Assembly (NCBI GenBank): GCA_964019335.1
Contig: OZ025706.1
Location: 434,001 to 498,000 of the forward strand
Direction: 5' to 3'
Source of the DNA: Diplonema japonicum
Taxonomy: Eukaryota > Euglenozoa > Diplonemea > Diplonemida > Diplonemidae
DNA: 64,000 bases
Positions 28,301 through 37,176 of the stretch are shown one piece after another (position 1 is the first letter of the stretch; each line of letters opens with the position of its first letter). The translations under genes were made by a program, and so were the position numbers. Under the pieces are notes generated by a model, which saw only the letters and a program-made list of their open reading frames with translations, did not search any database and was not told the DNA's origin.

Positions 28301-30672
28301 CGGAGCTCGCCCGGCATGTCTTGAATCTCAAGCGACACTTCTTCCGACTCAGCAGCGGCAGCGGTGATGGGGACCTCCGCCACTCCAAGTATGTTATCCA
28401 AAGTATCCCAAACTTCAAGGCGCAGGATCTGGCTTCTTTCAAACCGTAGCACAAAAGCCTCCTCTGTGAAGCTCCCAATGCTTGCTTTGTACTGCTGACC
28501 GGCAGCATGAAGTACGATGTACGAAGAGGGTGACAGGAATGTGCACGACTCAAGCGTGATGCTAACTAAACATTCATTGATATTCACGAGCGACGTGCTG
28601 GCGGCTTCCTTCGACTTCCCTATCTGTGTCTGTATCGCTGCAAGGATGTCGTCCTCTACTCTAATGTGCGCCAGGTGGTTGCGTCGGTTCCGCACAGCGC
28701 GCAACAGCTTCTTGTTCACGTTCTGCAGCTCAGCCTCGGTCCGCTCTTTCTCTCTCACGAGAAGTTCCATCGCTTCGGATGCGTCACCCAACCCCGTGGC
28801 AAGTTCATCGTCTGCTTTCAAGAGCTCGATAGCTTCCGTCAGCTCCGCCAGCTTTGTCAGGATATTCTCATGTGCGTTGTGGAGTTCGTACCAGTCTAGC
28901 TGCGTGTTCGGACCAGCCATCTTGGGAGTTGCTGAAGGACTTGAAGTAAATGTCGATGAGCGTTTCCTAATGACGGGGGATCCAAGGAAGTTCTCGCCCA
29001 GTCTCAGCGGCGACGGTGCTCTCAGGGACTCATCGATCGATGGGCTCTTTGGATCTACTGCTTGTGCCGCCTGTACTGCTGCATCGTTCAATAAAGGTGT
29101 GTTTGTCTGTGTTTCCGCATGAGCGGTCACCGTCAACACTTCCGGTTGCATTGCCTGCTTTTTAAGCTCTTCATGAACATCAGATAGCGACTGCACAGCC
29201 TCCTGCATGGCAACCCTTGCAGGCTGTTCTGCCTGCAAAGCAGCGTTCAGCTTCAAGTTTTCCTCCTTGAGCACTCGCTCGACCTCTTTCAAGCCCAGTC
29301 TCGTCGACAGTACATCTAGCTTCCGTTCAATGGCGGCATGCTCCTCCTGCAGACGTAGGTTCTGCGCCTCTAGGGCTTCCGTCGTTTCAGCTCGTTCTTG
29401 CATTTTTTTGCATGCCGCTTTGGCATCTTCTAGCTCCATGTTAGCAATATGCAAGTCTTCCGCTATTGCTTTGGTGTGCTGTGCCTCTTGTGTGGCTCCC
29501 TTTAACTGTGACAACAGGTTTGCTGTCTCTTGGTCCTTCGTCGCCAATATGGATGTCGCCTCTTCAAGACGCGTACCTAAGTTGGACAACTCTTCTTCTA
29601 TAATATCTATTTTCGAGTTCGACGCTTTGATGTCCACGCGCAGCGTAGTTGCTGTCTCCACCGAGGTGCTCAGCTCTGCTGTCAGGGCGGATATCTTGCG
29701 CTCTCTGGATTCCAGCTCTTCTGTTAGTTCGGCATTCGTTCTGCGGAGTTCGATCTCAGGGATGTGTTCATGCAGCCACTGTGCTAACTTCTGCTCCGAC
29801 GCAGTAACCTTTGCTTCCCAGTCCTTCACAAGCACCTGTGCCTTCTCCTCTTTGCGGATTGCTTCTATTGAAATGGCCTCGGACTCGTCTGCCTTGACTT
29901 CCAACTTCTCGACTTCCTCCTCTGCTTCACGTGCCCGTTTCGTCACTGCGTCGTTCGCCAGCTGCATCTTCTGGATTTGCACCTTTGCCGTGCCCAGCTG
30001 TACATCTAACGATGTCGCGTTCTCCGCCAAGGCTGCTAGCTTCGAAACTTCCCCCTTCAGCTCGTTGTTGGCAGCTATAGATTCCTCGAGTTCTTGTTGT
30101 ATTTTTTCTAACTCGATTGCTAGCTTCCCCTTGAGGGGCGGCGCAGATTTTCCTGCTTTTTCACGGAAGGCACGCAGTCTGTCATTGGTTGTCTCCTCGA
30201 GGGATCCGTCCATGGCTAGCTGTAGCGACCTCTCGCGGACCCTTGCCTCCGCCTTCAGGGCACGGTTCTCATTGACAATATTTTCAAACTCCTTCTGAAG
30301 GGCTGTGTACTTCTTGGTAAGCTCAGGGTAGTCCTCCACCATGTACTTCAGGTTCAGGACATTGAAGTGGTTGGCAAGAGTATCCCGCAGTGTGGCCTCA
30401 TTCCCTTCAGTCAACTCTTTTCTAAGCTTTTCATTCATTATCACTTTCATTTGCTCCTCGTTCGCTTTCTCCATCTCCAGCTTTTCCAGCAGCCCTTCTG
30501 TGATAAACTGCGCTTCCCTTATCGGACTCCCTTCTCTTGCTGTCTGCGAAGCGTTTTGCGTGCTGTCTATTGGGGCAGTGTCCATTGGGGTAGTGTCCAT
30601 GCAGTAATCATTTAACAGGTTCTCCAACTCCGCCTCACCTGCGTCATCTCCTACAGACTCTCTCTTCAACAT
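22342..30672 (-). CDS. Giant coiled-coil protein with C2-like domains
   Basis: 2776 aa in one exon. Residues ~75-660 are long coiled coil. At least one good C2 domain lies at ~1890-2017 (LLVTVCYGRGLPES, VSLDGRG, WNETFAYPV, MILDVCSYTGCIGQVAV); further beta-rich stretches at ~694-804, ~1110-1224, ~1257-1357 and ~1477-1607 look like divergent C2 copies, two of them preceded by a repeated RLQRALRRES/RLDRALRREQ helix. A basic IQ-like segment is near 1024-1064. A second coiled coil spans ~2274-2430, a poly-Gln run sits near 2524, and an alpha/beta domain follows at ~2550-2707. No catalytic site, signal or membrane segment. Probably a cytoskeletal or flagellar/membrane-contact scaffold; not matched to a named family. 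Confidence 0.8.
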   Translation of the reverse strand: MLKRESVGDDAGEAELENLLNDYCMDTTPMDTAPIDSTQNASQTAREGSPIREAQFITEGLLEKLEMEKANEEQMKVIMNEKLRKELTEGNEATLRDTLANHFNVLNLKYMVEDYPELTKKYTALQKEFENIVNENRALKAEARVRERSLQLAMDGSLEETTNDRLRAFREKAGKSAPPLKGKLAIELEKIQQELEESIAANNELKGEVSKLAALAENATSLDVQLGTAKVQIQKMQLANDAVTKRAREAEEEVEKLEVKADESEAISIEAIRKEEKAQVLVKDWEAKVTASEQKLAQWLHEHIPEIELRRTNAELTEELESRERKISALTAELSTSVETATTLRVDIKASNSKIDIIEEELSNLGTRLEEATSILATKDQETANLLSQLKGATQEAQHTKAIAEDLHIANMELEDAKAACKKMQERAETTEALEAQNLRLQEEHAAIERKLDVLSTRLGLKEVERVLKEENLKLNAALQAEQPARVAMQEAVQSLSDVHEELKKQAMQPEVLTVTAHAETQTNTPLLNDAAVQAAQAVDPKSPSIDESLRAPSPLRLGENFLGSPVIRKRSSTFTSSPSATPKMAGPNTQLDWYELHNAHENILTKLAELTEAIELLKADDELATGLGDASEAMELLVREKERTEAELQNVNKKLLRAVRNRRNHLAHIRVEDDILAAIQTQIGKSKEAASTSLVNINECLVSITLESCTFLSPSSYIVLHAAGQQYKASIGSFTEEAFVLRFERSQILRLEVWDTLDNILGVAEVPITAAAAESEEVSLEIQDMPGELRVGLTNAICKYGSPLRDRTSPMMWLEQQTPEQVDVFTSKLVERCVLKHAEDFQLLHTVPFDAFVVFRLVGEAANSIDGFMKLSTDAKLVLRCGLGLPPVSVMCKDDIVADHADLHSAPVPISPLPEPMPSFESTGDEWTPVHCGEKSTQTDIVHPLTTALEESKTLLDSIDKMTTRLENEGLGCGDLDYDQSVSDALKRALEGVELLYRQASHDASVPRERRKVQKTIPPASTALALLTGSNNLIRCRAWMKLLRLRHRKQRGRKVASYLENRMSEHRNRALLHKYYSALESCMSCADEITLPVKTRLQRALRRESVCAAPQQAMLELPEGKMLIELSLSSVKGADTSEKVSLHCPPNSKYGRAIATDAPLTLHAHCEKPTHVRWTLHGKDTTSAYMVINPASLPSIQQLTTDTRCTNVCFLTVEAKVVQYETQLTEKVVMHPIDGHPASLADDMTLSPTLRLDRALRREQLRERCIDLTVVKITGSDYCVIDVDGRSFKLQECRSVTLPFGTGYSTMRLSTPKHQGVTTSLSTADLSKPISVRLMPSAEVILFASLRTEDGCLYQHEVVDTKNSLSTAMSPDSHSSASPDEFDASEEASRHAELQSFETQAETAQGLLQFSPEAESGDVSLQNMSQYSQPPGDFTPQTGEFTPQAGLSLQGSQSSQPGEVCDSSAHTVKIVKSPNSSALESSTFALTTPAFSITVLALLGAERDHIYSVGLAVDDAEMQKTETASTDELKAIFNTRLHFFSVTQGTVLRLLARLVDESTGEVSMATTCLVSAFLPTDVFHMNIKDKQLRFTFDNEKSMKKGKVVSILSGAPGGWLNDGLMVSNGELVCSNGGVLHHSSIQRPRPPAVMTSPSQSSLSCDDESAASPINPVDGEPEPPLLKRLGTRKERKQKMLAIRRVDSTPLSQESLLDILGEAGMMRGPSPYDGPMMLDSPGGSVQDDKEDKEDKEDKQDMLGGSTNSVGSARSGFSSPPRRAPRKMLTISPSQRPMSKEGSLYEKYLEQVKYEQMLAKQREEAERMKNEEEEELSDEECDPYPACVYKQPEPPEPPSWHPYVMYLREEDTSCVQHSSASSAASSPASNVVECQDTCHDLAMTITNDEITAKLLVTVCYGRGLPESATHVAVSLDGRGTQYTSQSKQTIWNETFAYPVSEPHHKKVMILDVCSYTGCIGQVAVVIDLMKFPKDDLVVKLGSRLGHSDPAAGAELVISLGLDEQKQEGSPERWSPERHAIPRLQRGDRHSYVSTVGTVLSSERLSTLHLSHTSLGSDIQHPKASSTEISDVSSETLSPCTTQSPTILPTVPPLFTCARPKSESHGRIVIEVGETRKQPHGSAVQVRDEACGPSFGVAATSSQTDANMTNTLERSTSPLAGPVLKQMGMFSAVNRSRTPAPATAEAGVQEVPETATASTCCVAHTTSDKDTHTDSANTADASTGMSALEVLGMDFTEADPRVNLPHSSKVFKRNIGCNTDKELGPPKDLLELAKAQKEEAVQSADRLLDLLKKAQNSESTLKQSNNALMVENTNLQAQVSQTENVAEDILKELKESRDEVEVLLQKKCVNCDRLLRDLETCDLELRQCKEQLEERDIPLSSVLEKLEEAEAELNELRESKTDLGKALRVYELAKGNLPSALSSSLALTAVDELLQQRQKGAPLDPDGSLADNMLEEEWKKASVNEDQMSARDRAADILAELVLQDPILRMRCESGARDEFEVILQRERRQQQQQQQQVAERAELKRPMRYPSPPVTVTMDLPIEEYKQQDFVQQIMDEAGLPAEDVEVLDVRKGSTIVTFRVFRDTKEEAEELGCRLATKFADPDCELSVATKATDVDIGDPYEEGVGWHTDKLGWLLETRGRLVSDIYGTFCCLLLGGDNVVKAALMLDRILNTYLTEVERLHLGLSAVATTSRVTEAQLSRLMAHSPANSPTRLSFCSAQEVPLLDNAPGRRQSDPGSIGSFSLSPPRTDDGVAVSPDSGPET

Positions 30673-30829
30673 CTGTAGTCATGCGCCTGTGTGCATGGCA
30701 TGGCGGGCAGTGAAAAATATAAAAGGACTGGATTCTAACTGTACAGACAAATGCAAATACAACAAAACAATGTAAACAACAGATAATAACAGCAGCTGTC
30801 CATCAGCACAGACTAGGCCAGGTCACAGA
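30673..30829. other. Short intergenic spacer
   Basis: Holds CATGCACACAG and GCATGACTACAG just before the giant gene's ATG on the minus strand. If splicing uses the second AG, the leader joins directly at ATG; if the first, a short out-of-frame uORF precedes it. Confidence 0.3.
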
Positions 30830-31778
30830 CTAGGCCAGGTTGTTCTGCAGCATGTTGATCTGCGCATCGAGATGTTCAAGATAGTCATTTTGCGACTGCG
30901 ATATTATTATTTTCTTTTTTTTGATATGTGTTGCTGGATACCTTTTGTATTCTATCGAACTCATGGCTGCGAATGGGCTCAGGGAGCCTCCTCCTGGGGA
31001 TCGACGAGTAGCCTTGAGGGGTGACAGAGGCCGGCAGCGATGGCTGGTGGCTGTAACTAGTCGACAGCTTATAGGAAGCTGGCTTAATCCTCATCGGCGA
31101 CGTCGTAGGGGGCAGACCCGGAGAGTCAGAACGAGGCATAAATTCCCTTCTGGAAGGTGTCCCACTCTTAGGCGTGACCCTGCCTGTCATAGGCCTCTGC
31201 TTCTGGTGCTGGGCCACCACAAGATCCAACATTGACTCTTTCTGCAACATGTTCTCATGGGCAGCGGCCAGCTGTACTGTTAAATCGTCGACTGCAACCT
31301 GCAGTTGGCAGTTCCTGTCTTTCACATCGCCCAGCTCCACTGTTAGACTTCTCTCGATCAGTTCTTTCTCTTCCTGCATTTGACTCAGGTCCCTCTGCAG
31401 AAGTTGCACCTGCCGTTCCACAGTGTTGGCTTTGGAGTACTGCTGATCTGCGTCTTGCACCAACGAGAGGAGGTGGCTTAGCTCACCCTGTTTCTCATCT
31501 AGAATAACATCTTTATGGCGGAGTGCTGCAGTTAGTTCATGGACTCTTCTCGTGTCTGCAACCGCATCGTTTTTTTGGCTAAGCTCTGCCTGTGCTGCCT
31601 CAAGCCTACTCTGGACGGAGAGCAAAGCTCTGCACAGCAGGAATATAAGCCCTGCAACAAAGACCACCGTGCAGAACCCATCGAATCTTGTCAACAGCAC
31701 CCACAGCAGCGACGGATAGGCCTCCTCTACCTCAACTTCCACCTCAGGGGTGCTGAGGGGCTCTTCGTACTCGGACAT
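30830..31778 (-). CDS. Single-pass membrane coiled-coil protein, two exons
   Basis: 300 aa. An acidic N-terminus (EEPLSTPEVEVEVEEAYP) is followed by one transmembrane helix (~28-52, FCTVVFVAGLIFLLCRALL), then coiled coil to ~190 and a Ser/Pro-rich basic region (SPGLPPTTSPMRIKP). The unspliced frame ends at 30885 in a Lys/Asn tail, but a 46-bp intron (30941-30896, GTATCC..GCAG) joins exon 30942 to 30895-30830 and gives the better ending RIQK-SQNDYLEHLDAQ with a Leu/Ile heptad and stop at 30830. Function unknown; geometry suits a membrane tether. Confidence 0.75.
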
Positions 31779-31927
31779 GTTCTGGTCCTGTATGGTGCGA
31801 TGTCACTGAGCCAGTAAAGAAGATTCCACTTCGTCAGCAACGCAACAAGATGGGTGTAAACCCACCAGCACAGAGATATGAAGCAAAAAAAAAAGGGAGG
31901 GTGCAAAACGGCGGCAGTTGTAAAGGG

Positions 31928-34900
31928 TTAGGCAACTTTCATATTGAAAGCGGATTTACTTCCGATCGCCCTCACAAGGTTGTCACGAAGCATGTGAACA
32001 TTCTGTGTGTGTTGCGTTGTTGTTGTAGTGCATACCTGATTCCGAAGAGGTGGGAGTGCTGAGGCTGAGTGCAACGACGGGAAAGCGCTATTCATCTTTG
32101 GTGACTCCGCGCCAATCTCGCGGGTTCTATTTCCGGAAATGGCAGCAACTGCTGCAGCGGCAGTCGGAGTGAACGTGGGCTTTGAACGATGTGACTGCAA
32201 GGTTTTGAGTTTCGCGAGGGGCTTGAGATCTCTTTTCTTGGTTATATCTGCAACTGGTTGGACACTCTCTTCGACAGCTGAATGTATAGTCTTAAGCAGC
32301 ATCTCTCGTCTCTTTTGTTCTTCAAATTGCAGATGCGGAGCGAGCTTTCTCGCACTCAAGGCCTTCGACCTCTCCAGTACAGTGTTGAAGTGGTCCATGC
32401 GCACTTTCTTTCGTAAGACCCGACGCTGCTCTTGTAGATTCCTCCTGTTTGCCATGCACTCGTTGATCTCACGGTGTTTACTTGCTATCTGCTTTGTGAG
32501 GAAGTCCAGAGCGTCTCCATTGTCCGTCATCTCCCCCTTCAAGTCTGTTAAGCGCTGCTTTTGCATTCCTATCTTCACTCTGTTGTACAGTTGCTTCGTC
32601 GACTGTTGGCCAAGAGCACTGTCTTCCTTCAAGTATGTTAAAATACTCTTCACAACCGTTGCGTCGCACTTCAGAATCTCTGCGAGCATCGTGTTGTCCA
32701 TTTCCCCCTTTCGATAAGGGTCTCTGTGCCCAAACTTCGACAGTTGCAAACGTTTCTTAAGGCTATCAAAAAGTTTGAAAAGCTCAACGTGAAGCTCTGC
32801 CGCGAGGTGGCGTATTGCGTCTAGGGCAACGGTGTCTTTCTTGTCTTCAGACTCAGGTTCCGGTTCGGGCTCAGGTTCAGGTTCGGGCTCAGGCCCAGGG
32901 CCCTTCAGCATCACTTCGTTAAGTTCATCGATGCAGGACTCCAGTGCCCTGCCCATACAAACAAACAACTTTGGAACCACCACCATTGCTGACTCTGTTG
33001 TAAGCTCTTCTTCGGGAAAGGAGCCAGGCCACAACGCCTGACCACATTCCATAATCCAGTTCAGTGGCTGTTTCACTGTCTCTGAAGAAGTCCGTAATCC
33101 CAAATCGCTCCACAGGAGTGCCTCCCCCGCATCTAGTGCCTCCCACTGTCTGTAGTCGGTCACAGAGCTTACTTTTGATGTTTTTTCAGGTTCTTCCACT
33201 TCTTTGTCTTCTATCTGTTCTTGCTCTTCTTCAACCTGTTCTTGCATTTCTTCCGGCGTGTCGTTTGCTTCTTCGTTCTCTTTGGTTTCTTCGTGTGCTA
33301 GCTCTCTTTGCATCACTTCTGTCATTTCTTGCAGCTCACTGATCTTGTTCCGTGCACTCTGAAGCTCTTCCTCCAGAGCTGATATCAGATTTATCTTTTC
33401 TTCAAGTTTTGTTTTAGTCTCTTGCATCTCGGCTTGAAGTATGGGGAGGGCCTTCGCGTCATCGAGAGCACACTGGTTCAGTCTACCACGTGCCGATGCA
33501 TCGCCCTTTGCCCTCTTGGCATCTTGCAGAGCTGCGTCGTGCCGCCTATGTAGATCGTTGATTTTCGTATCAGCTGTAGCTTTGGCCTCTCGACAATCAA
33601 CAAGTTGGTGTTCGAGGTCTTTGATTGTCTGCTGCAATGCTGCTGACGTAGCGGAGCTAGCTTTGTATTCCTCAAGCTCTTTCATGACGTCTGAAAGGTT
33701 CTGTTCCACTTCCGACAACTCGCTGTGGAGGTCCTTCACCTCCTGCTTGAGCTGCACGGTCTCCTCGGACTGAGGCGACGGTGTGGCTGATATTCTTTTT
33801 TCTGGCTCCTTTACCTTTAGTTTACTTTTCGTTTTCTTGGGTATAACTTTTTTCTTTTGAACCGGCGTCTCCGTGTAATCCTTGAGCCAGTCACGGACGA
33901 TGGGGCCCAGCACATAACTAAACTCCTGTAAACAGCGACTTAAATAAGGAGGAACACTGCTCAGCACTTCGGGCACTTTTCCCTTTTCGATAATCACTGT
34001 CAGCATGTCACAGAGCGCTGAGGCAGACTCAATGGTGCCTTTAGTCATATTTTCTTGAAGTTTGCACCCTTTCACATCGTCGGGGAAGATAGTCAAGAAG
34101 GGATCTCGAGTGTCGGTCTGCGCATGCATATGCTTGCTCAGACTTGAAGGTAACTTGAGCATTTTCTTCCTCATAGCCTCCTGTTCTTTAAGACCCATCC
34201 TCACTTCTTTCAGAAGATAGGTGTTTGATTGCTCCAAGGACACCACCTTGTCCCGCAGTGATCTATTTCGCTCTTTCATATCATCCAACCCTTCATCGCC
34301 TTCCGCTTTCTTCACCTTTTCCTTCACCAGTTCGTCCACTCTGTTCTGGTACATCGCCCTGTACTTAATGAGTTCGGCAGTAGTCTCCTTCAGCTGCATC
34401 GCCAGCACTGAGGACCCTAGGTTGTTGTTGGTGACGTGACGCAGCTCGCGCTCTTTCTCCTTGAGGTCGGACCGCAGCTCGTCGACCTCCTCAAGAAGTG
34501 ATTCTGCAATTCTCTTGTGGCCATGTTCGGCCTCGCTAAGGTTTACGTTCGACTCTGAGCTATCTAGCGTGAAACCACGGTCGTGGATCAGCGGTTGCAG
34601 GACACATTCAATCTTAGAATAGTTGGCGAGTTTGAGGCCCAGATTCGTTCTCTCTTTGTCTTTGTAGTAAGAGGGTAGCAGGAGTGACCGGATACTGCTC
34701 AGGTTGAGTACCAGTGGGCAGCGCAGGAAGTGGTCGTAACCGCTGCTGAGCACTTCGCGTGGTGTGGCTCCTTCACCGCGGCAGACACCAACCACCACAT
34801 GTCTGTGGACCTTGCTGGTCTTAGCAGCAAAACCTGCTTCAGCATGTCGGACGTAATGGATAAAATCCAGCATCCCAATATTGCTGGCCCGGCCTAGCTC

Positions 34901-35185
34901 CACAAAGATGCAGTCGTATCTTGCCCCGTCGCTGCGCATGAGTTCCTCCAGCTGCGTGAAGGCCCTTCGCGCGTCACGGGCCATCAGCACATTACATCCC
35001 ATTCTGTTGAACCACGTGCTGTAGGACAGCAGCCTGAGCGGCTCATCCGCCACGATCATCACATTGGGCGTGTCCTTCTTGCAGATCTTAGCATCGCATG
35101 CCTCAAAGCTTGGGCTCGAGACATCCGCCTCCCACTCCAGCTCCGTGATCAACCCCGATGACACGATGTTGTGGATGATGGCCAT
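31928..35185 (-). CDS. Pseudo-receiver domain coiled-coil protein
   Basis: 1085 aa from the ATG at 35185. Residues ~40-160 follow the CheY/receiver pattern: NVMIVADEPL, a helix, then YDCIFVELG where the phosphoacceptor Asp is Glu96, VVVGVCRG lacking the Thr/Ser, and YDHFLRCPL where Arg155 replaces the invariant Lys. The domain should therefore not take phosphate; Glu may mimic it. Long coiled coils follow (~210-330, ~450-640), an acidic Glu/Gln segment, a Glu-Pro repeat (~760-780) and a conserved-looking helical region to ~1000. The C-terminus is Thr/His-rich. Possibly a centrosomal or flagellar structural protein; no named orthologue recognised. A pyrimidine-poor CACCGACAG lies just upstream of the start. 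Confidence 0.72.
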   Translation of the reverse strand: MAIIHNIVSSGLITELEWEADVSSPSFEACDAKICKKDTPNVMIVADEPLRLLSYSTWFNRMGCNVLMARDARRAFTQLEELMRSDGARYDCIFVELGRASNIGMLDFIHYVRHAEAGFAAKTSKVHRHVVVGVCRGEGATPREVLSSGYDHFLRCPLVLNLSSIRSLLLPSYYKDKERTNLGLKLANYSKIECVLQPLIHDRGFTLDSSESNVNLSEAEHGHKRIAESLLEEVDELRSDLKEKERELRHVTNNNLGSSVLAMQLKETTAELIKYRAMYQNRVDELVKEKVKKAEGDEGLDDMKERNRSLRDKVVSLEQSNTYLLKEVRMGLKEQEAMRKKMLKLPSSLSKHMHAQTDTRDPFLTIFPDDVKGCKLQENMTKGTIESASALCDMLTVIIEKGKVPEVLSSVPPYLSRCLQEFSYVLGPIVRDWLKDYTETPVQKKKVIPKKTKSKLKVKEPEKRISATPSPQSEETVQLKQEVKDLHSELSEVEQNLSDVMKELEEYKASSATSAALQQTIKDLEHQLVDCREAKATADTKINDLHRRHDAALQDAKRAKGDASARGRLNQCALDDAKALPILQAEMQETKTKLEEKINLISALEEELQSARNKISELQEMTEVMQRELAHEETKENEEANDTPEEMQEQVEEEQEQIEDKEVEEPEKTSKVSSVTDYRQWEALDAGEALLWSDLGLRTSSETVKQPLNWIMECGQALWPGSFPEEELTTESAMVVVPKLFVCMGRALESCIDELNEVMLKGPGPEPEPEPEPEPEPESEDKKDTVALDAIRHLAAELHVELFKLFDSLKKRLQLSKFGHRDPYRKGEMDNTMLAEILKCDATVVKSILTYLKEDSALGQQSTKQLYNRVKIGMQKQRLTDLKGEMTDNGDALDFLTKQIASKHREINECMANRRNLQEQRRVLRKKVRMDHFNTVLERSKALSARKLAPHLQFEEQKRREMLLKTIHSAVEESVQPVADITKKRDLKPLAKLKTLQSHRSKPTFTPTAAAAVAAISGNRTREIGAESPKMNSAFPSLHSASALPPLRNQVCTTTTTQHTQNVHMLRDNLVRAIGSKSAFNMKVA

Positions 35186-35292
35186 CACATTTTACTGTCG
35201 GTGATCTCTTTTTTTTCTTTTTTTTTTTTTTCTTTTTTTGTTCATTTTCGAAACAAATCAAACGGAACTAAATGATACTTTCAATGCCACGT

Positions 35293-37176
35293 CTACTTGT
35301 GGGTCTTCATATAGTCTCTCAGGGGCTTCAATAGGTCTTGCGTCTGTTCCGCTTGCTTTTTGAGGTAGTTCGGCTCAAGCAACTTGCGAATGGACGGCCT
35401 CGACGCCCACAAGCCGAACTTATTATTCTTAAGCTTCAGGTAGGGGTCGTAGAGGTCGCGGTGATGCTCGGTCGAAGCGGAACGCAAAGTGTCATCTGCG
35501 AAGCTTTCAAGACGAGCGGCTTTGCCGTACTCATAGAGGAACCTTTGGTCCTTGGCTGTGAGGCGAGGGCGCATAACGGTTTCGCGCTTCTCGAGTCTAT
35601 GGGTCCTTGTGAGAGGTGTGTGTTGCAACTTGAATCGGGTCTTGTAGCCGCCTGGTGCTCGCATTTGCGTGACGAGCCTACTATCAAATGCATAAGGAGT
35701 TGTCTGCAGGAGTGCGTTGAGATTCTCCTCATCTTCCGTGAACTCGGGTTCTTCGCCGTCGTCATCCCTCTTGTCATGGAGCTGCAGCACACGCCCCCTT
35801 CCCTTTGTCGACTCCGGGGGAACAGCCCCCTCGGACACTTCACTCCCTTTGCCAAACAAATACTTCTCTATCTGGAAGATGTGCTGTGCCTTCGTGCCGG
35901 TAACGGTGAGGCCTAAGTCTTTAAACCGCTCGCCTTGTTCAAAGGCCTTCAGCTGCTTAATTGACAAGGCGCCGAGCTGCTTGTTCTTTGCGAGCTTCAC
36001 GTAGTTCAGCTTATATTTCCCAGTAAGCTGCACCCCTCCTTGCACAGACCCTTTGCGCATTTCCCCCTCCTCGCCGTTTTGTTTTCCCGAAGACTTCTTT
36101 TTCTTCTTTCTACGAACGACTTTGACCTCCCCTCGGCTCGCTTTGAAGATCTTCCTCTGTTCCTCAACTGGGTCGTCAGGGTCAGTGATGGCCAGCTCTA
36201 CCTGGTCGGACAGTGCGGTGTTCTGTTCCAGCACTGTTTTCATGGTCTCGACGTACTGCTCGCGCTGTTTGAGCATTTCGAAGATGTAGCCCTCTTGCAC
36301 GTTGTCAAGGATGGCAAGGATATCAGTGCCACGATCGCCTGTACGCTCCTGTCTGTGTATGGTCAGGAACATCTGCAACTCCATTGAGGACAGCCTGCCG
36401 AGCTTGGGGGCGAGGAGTTTCTTCTGTTGAGGGGTAAGCTTGTTCTTCCCCGCGTTCTCCCACTCGTTCCCGTAGAACGCCTTTCGCAGGGAGTCCACAT
36501 AAACGGTGGCGTTGCTGCTGTCGGGGTCGAACTCCTCGATGCTGTTGAATGGTGAAATGGCCTGCAACTCTTTTTGCAGGTTCATCTCTGCGATCCTCTC
36601 GGGGTCGTCGGTCACAAGCTCTTCAAGATACGTTTGCGATGCAGCCTTTGCCTCTTCAATCAGTTTGGAACGCTTCTTGATGAGCTGCGAGGGCTGCGTC
36701 TGCATGCACGCGTAGAGCTTCCTTTGGATATCCTCATGTAACTGAGATCGCATCGGAGAGGTCGCAAGCAGCAGTGCTTGGTAGGTTTCGGGGATAGGGG
36801 TGATCTTCTGTTGCAACATTCTGTTGAAAAGCTTGAACGCTGTGAGCTCCATCTTGGCCTTTGCCATAATGGATATGAGGGATGTGTACGTGTGCACGTT
36901 GGGGCGCACCTTCTGGCGCACCATAACGTTGAACTGAAGAAGTGCTGTCTGTGCGTTTGCGTGCTGCTTGTCAGCGAGCATCTGTATCTCACGTGCTCTT
37001 CTGTGGAACGAAAATGTGTTGTTGGGCAACTCTTGGGCATTGGGATACGTTGCTGTATACTTGCTGATGTTCGTTGTCCTCTGTTGATGCATAGCCTTGA
37101 GAGGCTTGCTTTTCAAGTCGAACCAGTAGTAGAAACACCTCTTCTGGGCGCCCCGCATATTTCTGTAATGGAGCAT
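35293..37176 (-). CDS. PPR and SAP domain protein, probably mitochondrial
   Basis: 627 aa if it starts at the ATG at 37176 (MLHYRNMRGAQKR), preceded closely by GGCACCACAG; a 30-codon longer frame exists. The N-terminus is basic with few acids, as in a mitochondrial presequence. Residues ~82-135 carry PPR-type helical pairs (NVHTYTSLISIMAKAKMELTA then FKLFNRMLQQKITPIPETYQ). A SAP-like nucleic-acid-binding motif lies at ~405-442 (LSIKQLKAFEQGERFKDLG, then TGTKAQHIFQIEKYLF). The C-terminus is basic. Likely binds organellar RNA, in transcript processing or the mitoribosome; which one cannot be decided. Confidence 0.7.
   Translation of the reverse strand: MLHYRNMRGAQKRCFYYWFDLKSKPLKAMHQQRTTNISKYTATYPNAQELPNNTFSFHRRAREIQMLADKQHANAQTALLQFNVMVRQKVRPNVHTYTSLISIMAKAKMELTAFKLFNRMLQQKITPIPETYQALLLATSPMRSQLHEDIQRKLYACMQTQPSQLIKKRSKLIEEAKAASQTYLEELVTDDPERIAEMNLQKELQAISPFNSIEEFDPDSSNATVYVDSLRKAFYGNEWENAGKNKLTPQQKKLLAPKLGRLSSMELQMFLTIHRQERTGDRGTDILAILDNVQEGYIFEMLKQREQYVETMKTVLEQNTALSDQVELAITDPDDPVEEQRKIFKASRGEVKVVRRKKKKKSSGKQNGEEGEMRKGSVQGGVQLTGKYKLNYVKLAKNKQLGALSIKQLKAFEQGERFKDLGLTVTGTKAQHIFQIEKYLFGKGSEVSEGAVPPESTKGRGRVLQLHDKRDDDGEEPEFTEDEENLNALLQTTPYAFDSRLVTQMRAPGGYKTRFKLQHTPLTRTHRLEKRETVMRPRLTAKDQRFLYEYGKAARLESFADDTLRSASTEHHRDLYDPYLKLKNNKFGLWASRPSIRKLLEPNYLKKQAEQTQDLLKPLRDYMKTHK

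Noticed and set aside
29207-30298. 363-codon plus-strand Ser-rich ORF opposite the giant gene
   Set aside because: The Ser/Phe-rich antisense of a Glu/Lys coiled coil is an expected artefact.
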